Origin: an uncultured Clostridium sp.
GTDB lineage: Bacteria; Bacillota; Clostridia; Clostridiales; Clostridiaceae
Assembly: GCF_934754915.1 (NCBI RefSeq)
Contig: NZ_CAKVKB010000001.1
Location: 37,129-101,128 of the forward strand
Length of the DNA stretch: 64,000 bases
Reading direction: 5' to 3'
The translations under genes were made by a program, and so were the position numbers. Shown here one piece after another: positions 59,714 through 64,000 of the stretch. Each line of letters starts with the position of its first letter. Position 1 is the stretch's first letter. The notes below the pieces were generated by a model, which was given only the letters and a program-made list of their open reading frames with translations, was not told where the DNA came from and made no database searches.

Positions 59714-60049
59714 CTAAGCTCTTTCTTTAACAATTACTGTTATATTGCTTGTTTTCTTTAATATTTTAAATGCTCTACCTTGTGCATGTGGTTGGAATCT
59801 CTTTAAAGTTGACCCTTGACCTACGAAACACTCAGAAACATATAAATTATCAGCATTTAGTTCTAAATTATTTTCTGCATTTGCAACAGCTGATTTTAAT
59901 ACTTTGTTAATTACTACTGCTGCTTCTCTTGGAGTGTATTGTAAAATAGCAAAAGCTTCATTAACATTTTTTCCTCTTATTAAATCAAGAACTACTCCTA
60001 CCTTTGTTGGAGACATTCTAACATATTTTGCTATAGCTCTAGCTTCCAT
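59714..60049 (-). CDS. rplV: 50S ribosomal protein L22
   Basis: The 111-residue L22 whose hairpin lines the exit tunnel. Signatures are AKYVRMSPTKVGVVLDLIRGKNV, the hairpin region GSTLKRFQPHAQGRAFKILKKTSNITVIV, and the helix NKVLKSAVANAENN. Changes in this hairpin give macrolide resistance in other bacteria; none is inferred here. Confidence 0.98.
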   Translation of the reverse strand: MEARAIAKYVRMSPTKVGVVLDLIRGKNVNEAFAILQYTPREAAVVINKVLKSAVANAENNLELNADNLYVSECFVGQGSTLKRFQPHAQGRAFKILKKTSNITVIVKERA

Positions 60050-60070
60050 TTAATGATCCTCCTTTCCAGG

Positions 60071-60343
60071 CTATCTCTTTGATGTTTTATCGTCGTGACC
60101 TTTGTAAGTTCTAGTTAATACGAATTCACCTAACTTATGGCCAACCATATCTTCTGATACATATACAGGTACATGTTTTCTTCCATCATGAACTGCAATT
60201 GTGTGTCCTATGAATTGTGGGAAGATTGTTGAACTTCTTGACCAAGTCTTTACAACCTTTTTATCTCCGCTTGCGTTCATTTCTTCTATCTTTTTGAAAA
60301 GTCCTTCATGAACAAAAGGTGCTTTCTTTGTTGATCTACTCAC
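60071..60343 (-). CDS. rpsS: 30S ribosomal protein S19
   Basis: The 90-residue S19 of the 30S head. It begins MSRSTKKAPFVHEGLFKKIE and contains TWSRSSTIFPQFIGHTIAVHDGRKHVPVYVSEDMVGHKLGEFVLTRTYKGH. Confidence 0.98.
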   Translation of the reverse strand: MSRSTKKAPFVHEGLFKKIEEMNASGDKKVVKTWSRSSTIFPQFIGHTIAVHDGRKHVPVYVSEDMVGHKLGEFVLTRTYKGHDDKTSKR

Positions 60344-60405
60344 TAAATATGCCTCCCTTCATAAATACGAAGTCCTAGCAGTGAAGAGAATTCATTCTCC
60401 TCACA

Positions 60406-61236
60406 CTATTTTCTTCTATCTTTGATAATGAATCTATCAGAATACTTCTTAGTCTTTCTAGTCTTATATCCAAGTGCTGGTTTACCCCATGGAGTAACTG
60501 GACTTGGTCTACCAACTGGTGATTTACCTTCACCACCACCATGAGGGTGATCATTAGGGTTCATAACAGAACCTCTTACTGTTGGTCTCCATCCCATATG
60601 TCTCTTTCTACCTGCTTTACCGATATTAACAATATCGTTAGTAGCATTTGAAAGTGTTCCGATTGTAGCTCTACATTCGATTCTTACGTATCTCATTTCA
60701 CCTGATGGTAATCTTAGAGTAGCGTAATCTCCTTCTTTAGCCATTAATTGTGCTGAGTTACCTGCAGCTCTTACTAATTGACCGCCTTTTCCTCTTTGTA
60801 ATTCAATATTGTGAATTACTGTACCTACTGGTATATTCTTTAATGGAAGAGCATTACCTGGCTTGATATCAGCGTTTGCACCTGATTCAACTACATCTCC
60901 AACTTTTAATCCAGCTGGTGCAAGGATATATCTCTTTTCTCCATCTGCATATACAACTAAAGCAATATATGCTGTTCTGTTTGGATCATATTCTATTGTA
61001 GCAACTTTTGCTGGAATATCATCCTTGTTTCTTTTGAAATCTATTATTCTATATTTTCTCTTAGCACCGCCACCACGATGTCTAACAGTAATTTTACCTT
61101 GAGCATTTCTACCTGCTTTACTCTTTAAAGCAACAAGAAGTGACTTTTCTGGTGATTGTGAAGTTATTTCTTCAAATGTAGGCATAGTCATTTGTCTTCT
61201 TGATGGTGTTATAGGGTTAAACTTTTTAACTGCCAT
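60406..61236 (-). CDS. rplB: 50S ribosomal protein L2
   Basis: The 276-residue L2, needed for peptidyl transferase assembly. It contains KITVRHRGGGAKRKYRIIDF, the RNA-binding core GEMRYVRIECRATIGTLSN, and WRPTVRGSVMNPNDHPHGGGEGKSPVGR with the His of the peptidyl transferase region. It follows rplW by 66 bases. Confidence 0.98.
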   Translation of the reverse strand: MAVKKFNPITPSRRQMTMPTFEEITSQSPEKSLLVALKSKAGRNAQGKITVRHRGGGAKRKYRIIDFKRNKDDIPAKVATIEYDPNRTAYIALVVYADGEKRYILAPAGLKVGDVVESGANADIKPGNALPLKNIPVGTVIHNIELQRGKGGQLVRAAGNSAQLMAKEGDYATLRLPSGEMRYVRIECRATIGTLSNATNDIVNIGKAGRKRHMGWRPTVRGSVMNPNDHPHGGGEGKSPVGRPSPVTPWGKPALGYKTRKTKKYSDRFIIKDRRK

Positions 61237-61302
61237 TGTAAAATTCCCTCCTTCTTTAAGCTTCTCTGGTGATCATTCACCAATAATTACTTTATTTTAA
61301 TA

Positions 61303-61599
61303 CTATTGCATTCCTTCGAAGAATTCGATTGCGTTGCTATCTTCTTTTAAAGTTACGATAGCTTTCTTGTAGTCAGCTCTCTTTCCTACATGTACGCCCA
61401 TTCTCTTAGTTTTTCCTATACCGTTTATAGTATTAACTGATTCAACAGTTACGTTGAATACTTCTTCCACAGCTCTCTTTATTTGAGATTTGTTTGCATC
61501 AACATGAACTATGAAAGTGTACTTTTTGTCGGCCATAGATGCCATAGTCTTTTCAGTTATAACTGGCTTTCTGATTATATCATGGCTTGTTAATTTCAT
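61303..61599 (-). CDS. rplW: 50S ribosomal protein L23
   Basis: The 98-residue L23 at the tunnel exit, the docking site for trigger factor. Signatures are HDIIRKPVITEKTMASMADKKYTFIV and KSQIKRAVEEVFNVTVESVNTI. Its start overlaps the rplD stop by one base. Confidence 0.98.
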   Translation of the reverse strand: MKLTSHDIIRKPVITEKTMASMADKKYTFIVHVDANKSQIKRAVEEVFNVTVESVNTINGIGKTKRMGVHVGKRADYKKAIVTLKEDSNAIEFFEGMQ

Positions 61600-62219
61600 T
61601 ATGCGTACACCTCCTCAATTTTTGATACAGCATCTTTAGTCATGATTACTTTATCATATTTTAATAAATCATAAACATTGATGTTGTTTGCTGGAATAAC
61701 GCTTACTCCTTGGATGTTTCTAGCTGATTTGTATACAGCTTCATTTGATTCTGCAGTGATGATTAAAGCCTTAGGTGCTTCTAAAGCATTTAACATTGCT
61801 ACTACATTTTTAGTTTTTGGAGCTTCGAAATTTAATGATTCAAGAACGATCATAGCATTATCTTGAACTTTGCTAGTTAAAGCAGATTTCATAGCTACCT
61901 TTCTCATACTCTTTGGAGTAGAAACTCTGTAATCTCTTGGCTTTGGTGCGAATACTATACCACCTTTGATCCATTGAGGTGCTCTGATAGAACCTTGTCT
62001 TGCTCTTCCAGTTCCTTTTTGTCTCCAAGGCTTGATTCCGCCTCCTCTAACTTCAGATCTAGTCTTAGTTGATTGAGTTCCTTGTCTCTTGTTAGCTAAT
62101 AATGCAACTACTACTTGGTGTAATGCATATTGGTTAACTTCAGTTGCGAATACGCTTTCGTTAAGTTCCATATCTGAAACTTTTTTTCCTTCTATATTAT
62201 ATACTCCTACTGTAGGCAT
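61599..62219 (-). CDS. rplD: 50S ribosomal protein L4
   Basis: The 206-residue L4; in enterobacteria it also represses the S10 operon. The tunnel loop is RSEVRGGGIKPWRQKGTGRARQGSIRAPQWIKGG. It begins MPTVGVYNIEGKKVSDMELN. It is 26 bases after rplC. Confidence 0.98.
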   Translation of the reverse strand: MPTVGVYNIEGKKVSDMELNESVFATEVNQYALHQVVVALLANKRQGTQSTKTRSEVRGGGIKPWRQKGTGRARQGSIRAPQWIKGGIVFAPKPRDYRVSTPKSMRKVAMKSALTSKVQDNAMIVLESLNFEAPKTKNVVAMLNALEAPKALIITAESNEAVYKSARNIQGVSVIPANNINVYDLLKYDKVIMTKDAVSKIEEVYA

Positions 62220-62245
62220 TCTAATTTCCTCCTTTCTTCGTTAAA

Positions 62246-62875
62246 TTAAGCTCTAACTGTATTTTTAATTACTACTGTACCTTTGTTAGGTCCTGGGATA
62301 CCACCCTTGATTAGTATTAAATTCTTTTCAGCTATTACTTTAACTACTTGTAAATTAAGTACTGTTGTATTAACAGATCCCATATGTCCTGGCATTCTCT
62401 TGTTCTTGAATGTTCTTGATGGATCTGATGAAGCTCCCATAGAACCTGGTGCTCTGTGGAACTTAGAACCGTGAGTCATTGGTCCTCTTTGTTGGTTCCA
62501 TCTCTTAATAGCTCCTTGGAATCCCTTTCCTTTTGATACTGCAGATACATCTACCTTATCTCCTGCTTCAAATACATCAGCTTTTATTTCTTGACCAACT
62601 TCATAAGAAGCTGCATCTTCTAATCTGAATTCTTTAAGAGTTCTTCTTACAGAAACTCCTGCTTTAGCAAATTGACCTTTTTTAGGCTTATTAGCTAATT
62701 TTTCTCTTATTTCTTCGAAACCAACTTGTATTGCTTCATAACCATCATTTTCTAATGTCTTCTTTTGAACAACAACACATGGGCCAGCTTCTACTACAGT
62801 TACAGGAACTACTTTACCATTTTCATCGAAAATTTGAGTCATTCCTATTTTCTTACCTATTATAGCTTTTTTCAT
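62246..62875 (-). CDS. rplC: 50S ribosomal protein L3
   Basis: The 209-residue L3 reaching toward the peptidyl transferase centre. It begins KKAIIGKKIGMTQIFDENGK and has the central extension KGFQGAIKRWNQQRGPMTHGSKFHRAPGSMGASSDPSRTFKNKRMPGHMG. Confidence 0.98.
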   Translation of the reverse strand: MKKAIIGKKIGMTQIFDENGKVVPVTVVEAGPCVVVQKKTLENDGYEAIQVGFEEIREKLANKPKKGQFAKAGVSVRRTLKEFRLEDAASYEVGQEIKADVFEAGDKVDVSAVSKGKGFQGAIKRWNQQRGPMTHGSKFHRAPGSMGASSDPSRTFKNKRMPGHMGSVNTTVLNLQVVKVIAEKNLILIKGGIPGPNKGTVVIKNTVRA

Positions 62876-62947
62876 GTATTTACACCTCCCAAACTAATTA
62901 GCGGATTGTACGCAATCATAAATAGTCGTTTTAAATAATTTCCAGTA

Positions 62948-63256
62948 TTATAGTTTGATTTCTATATCAACACCAGCTGGAAGATTTAATCTCATTAAAG
63001 CATCAACAGTTTTTGGTGATGGATTAACGATGTCGATTAATCTCTTATGAGTTCTGATTTCAAATTGTTCTCTTGAATCTTTGTATTTGTGAACCGCTCT
63101 TAATATTGTAACAACATCTTTTTCAGTTGGTAGTGGTACTGGCCCTACAACCTTAGCTCCTGAAGTTTTTGCAGTTTCAACGATTTTTTCAGCAGATTGA
63201 TCTAATATTGTGTGATCAAAAGCTTTTAATCTTATTCTTATTTTTTGCTTTGACAT
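62948..63256 (-). CDS. rpsJ: 30S ribosomal protein S10
   Basis: The 102-residue S10, also NusE of the antitermination complex. It contains KIRIRLKAFDHTILDQSAEKIVETAKTSGAKVVGPVPLPTEK and the loop FEIRTHKRLIDIVNPSPKTVDALMRLNLPAGVDIEIK. It is the first gene of the S10 operon, behind a leader of about 190 bases. Confidence 0.98.
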   Translation of the reverse strand: MSKQKIRIRLKAFDHTILDQSAEKIVETAKTSGAKVVGPVPLPTEKDVVTILRAVHKYKDSREQFEIRTHKRLIDIVNPSPKTVDALMRLNLPAGVDIEIKL

Positions 63257-63484
63257 TTCATTTCCCTCCTTTTATGTACGTTTTACTTCGTAACGCACAA
63301 CAGCGGTTATCTGTAAACTGTTCCAGGTGTTTCATAAGTACCCGATTAAATTTACAAGCCCTGTCGTCGGATTCTAGATCCAAACTTACTCATCAAGAAT
63401 TCCCCGGAAGTCCGGCAACCTCTTGAATCTTCGCTGTATGCTATGCAACTTCTTTATTATACTATTATTTTTTATTTTTTTCAA
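63257..63484 (-). promoter_or_regulatory. S10 operon promoter and structured leader
   Basis: TTGAAA (63484-63479), a 17-base spacer and TATAAT (63461-63456) on the minus strand. The leader, about 190 bases, is clearly more GC-rich than other gaps. It contains the hairpin CCGGA-CT-TCCGG (about 63414-63403) and the GC-rich stretch AATCCGACGACAGGGC. It may control the operon, but I do not recognise the motif. The 63485-63879 DNA upstream is AT-rich with nothing visible. Confidence 0.65.
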
Positions 63485-63879
63485 GTTTTTTTTGATTTTT
63501 TATGTTTGAAAAATCAACTATCTACTTGAATTCACTTTTATTATTGTAATGTTATATTATGAAAATTTCAATATATTCTTTTAAAAATTTCGTCCTTTTT
63601 TTCATCATAATAAGCAAAATTTATTCTATAATAATTTTTGTTTTAGACATTTATCTGCGATTTCATATTTTTTTCACACACTTCTTATATTTTATCATCT
63701 ATATTTTCTTATTTCAATCATAAAATTAAGTTATGCTTCTTTTTATGAATTCTATAAATATAACAATTTCATTTTAATAATAATATTGTTTTTACACTAA
63801 TTTTTAATAAAAATTCTTAATTTTTAAAATTTTCAATAAATTTATCTAATTTATTACACTATACATATTTATACACAGA

Positions 63880-63911
63880 CGTAAAAAAAGCAGGGATATT
63901 TCCCTGCTTTT
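63880..63911 (-). terminator. Terminator of tuf
   Basis: AAAAGCAGGGA at 63886-63896 pairs with TCCCTGCTTTT at 63901-63911 around a 4-base loop; the minus strand continues with a run of seven T. It is 20 bases after the tuf stop. Confidence 0.9.
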
Positions 63912-63930
63912 ACATTAAAAATGTTTACTA

Positions 63931-64000
63931 CTATTCAACTATCTTAGTAACAACTCCTGAACCTACAGTTCTTCCACCTTCTCTGATAGCGAATCTTAAT
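63931..64000 (-). CDS. tuf: Elongation factor Tu, C-terminal end (partial)
   Basis: Only the last 22 residues and the TAG stop are inside the window. They read LRFAIREGGRTVGSGVVTKI plus VE, which is the canonical EF-Tu C-terminus of domain 3. The gene continues beyond 64000. Its place directly before the S10 operon matches the usual str-S10 order. Confidence 0.93.
   Translation of the reverse strand, partial: LRFAIREGGRTVGSGVVTKIVE

Overview
The window is very AT-rich chromosomal DNA of a saccharolytic, butyrate-forming, spore-forming Clostridium (sensu stricto). The evidence is the ptb-buk pair, clostridial ribosomal operon order, spore/cortex-type genes (a SleB-like hydrolase and CwlD), and strong GGAGG ribosome-binding sites. 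I do not call a species. Almost every gene is on the minus strand, so transcription runs from high to low coordinates. The exceptions are a SleB-like hydrolase, a YitT-family gene and one very small membrane ORF.

64000 to about 42500 is the core translation block. It begins with the C-terminal end of tuf, then a long structured leader and the S10-spc-alpha series: rpsJ-rplC-rplD-rplW-rplB-rpsS-rplV-rpsC-rplP-rpmC-rpsQ-rplN-rplX-rplE-rpsN-rpsH-rplF-rplR-rpsE-rpmD-rplO-secY-adk-map-KOW gene-infA-rpmJ. A fresh promoter and leader precede rpsM-rpsK-rpsD-rpoA-rplQ. The energy-coupling-factor module ecfA1-ecfA2-ecfT, truA and rplM-rpsI follow.

42200 to 23000 holds metabolism, envelope and signalling genes: a nitroreductase, a Na/Pi cotransporter with Pho-box-like repeats upstream, cwlD, two-subunit class I fumarase, a YitT protein, a TPR protein/VanR-like/VanS-like operon, class I ribonucleotide reductase nrdA-nrdB with NrdR-box-like repeats, ptsI, a membrane TPR protein, iadA and the SleB-like hydrolase. 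Small palindromic repeats are dispersed in the intergenic gaps.

23000 to 14300 carries cdaA-cdaR (c-di-AMP synthesis), a COG2509 flavoprotein, ptb-buk with a candidate Rex site, a truncated GH74 xyloglucanase remnant, and a free-standing ilvC with an operator-like dyad over its promoter.

14300 to 1 is the most accessory-looking part. A MerR/GyrI regulator is followed by a MerR-type 19-bp-spacer promoter and trmO. A chemoreceptor with an unusual layout has a terminator-like hairpin between its promoter and its start codon. A possible 20-residue peptide gene with its own terminator follows, then a two-component system, a three-gene lantibiotic/bacitracin-type ABC exporter and an S41 lipoprotein. 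AIM24, a YerC/TrpR-like regulator, glmM and an acidic protein of unknown function follow. The extreme left edge is the 5' part of a T-box leader whose gene lies outside the window.

No rRNA, tRNA, CRISPR array, prophage or complete insertion sequence was seen. The least explained signals are the chemoreceptor attenuator, the peptide gene next to the two-component system, the MerR-type promoter in front of trmO and the dispersed palindromic repeats.
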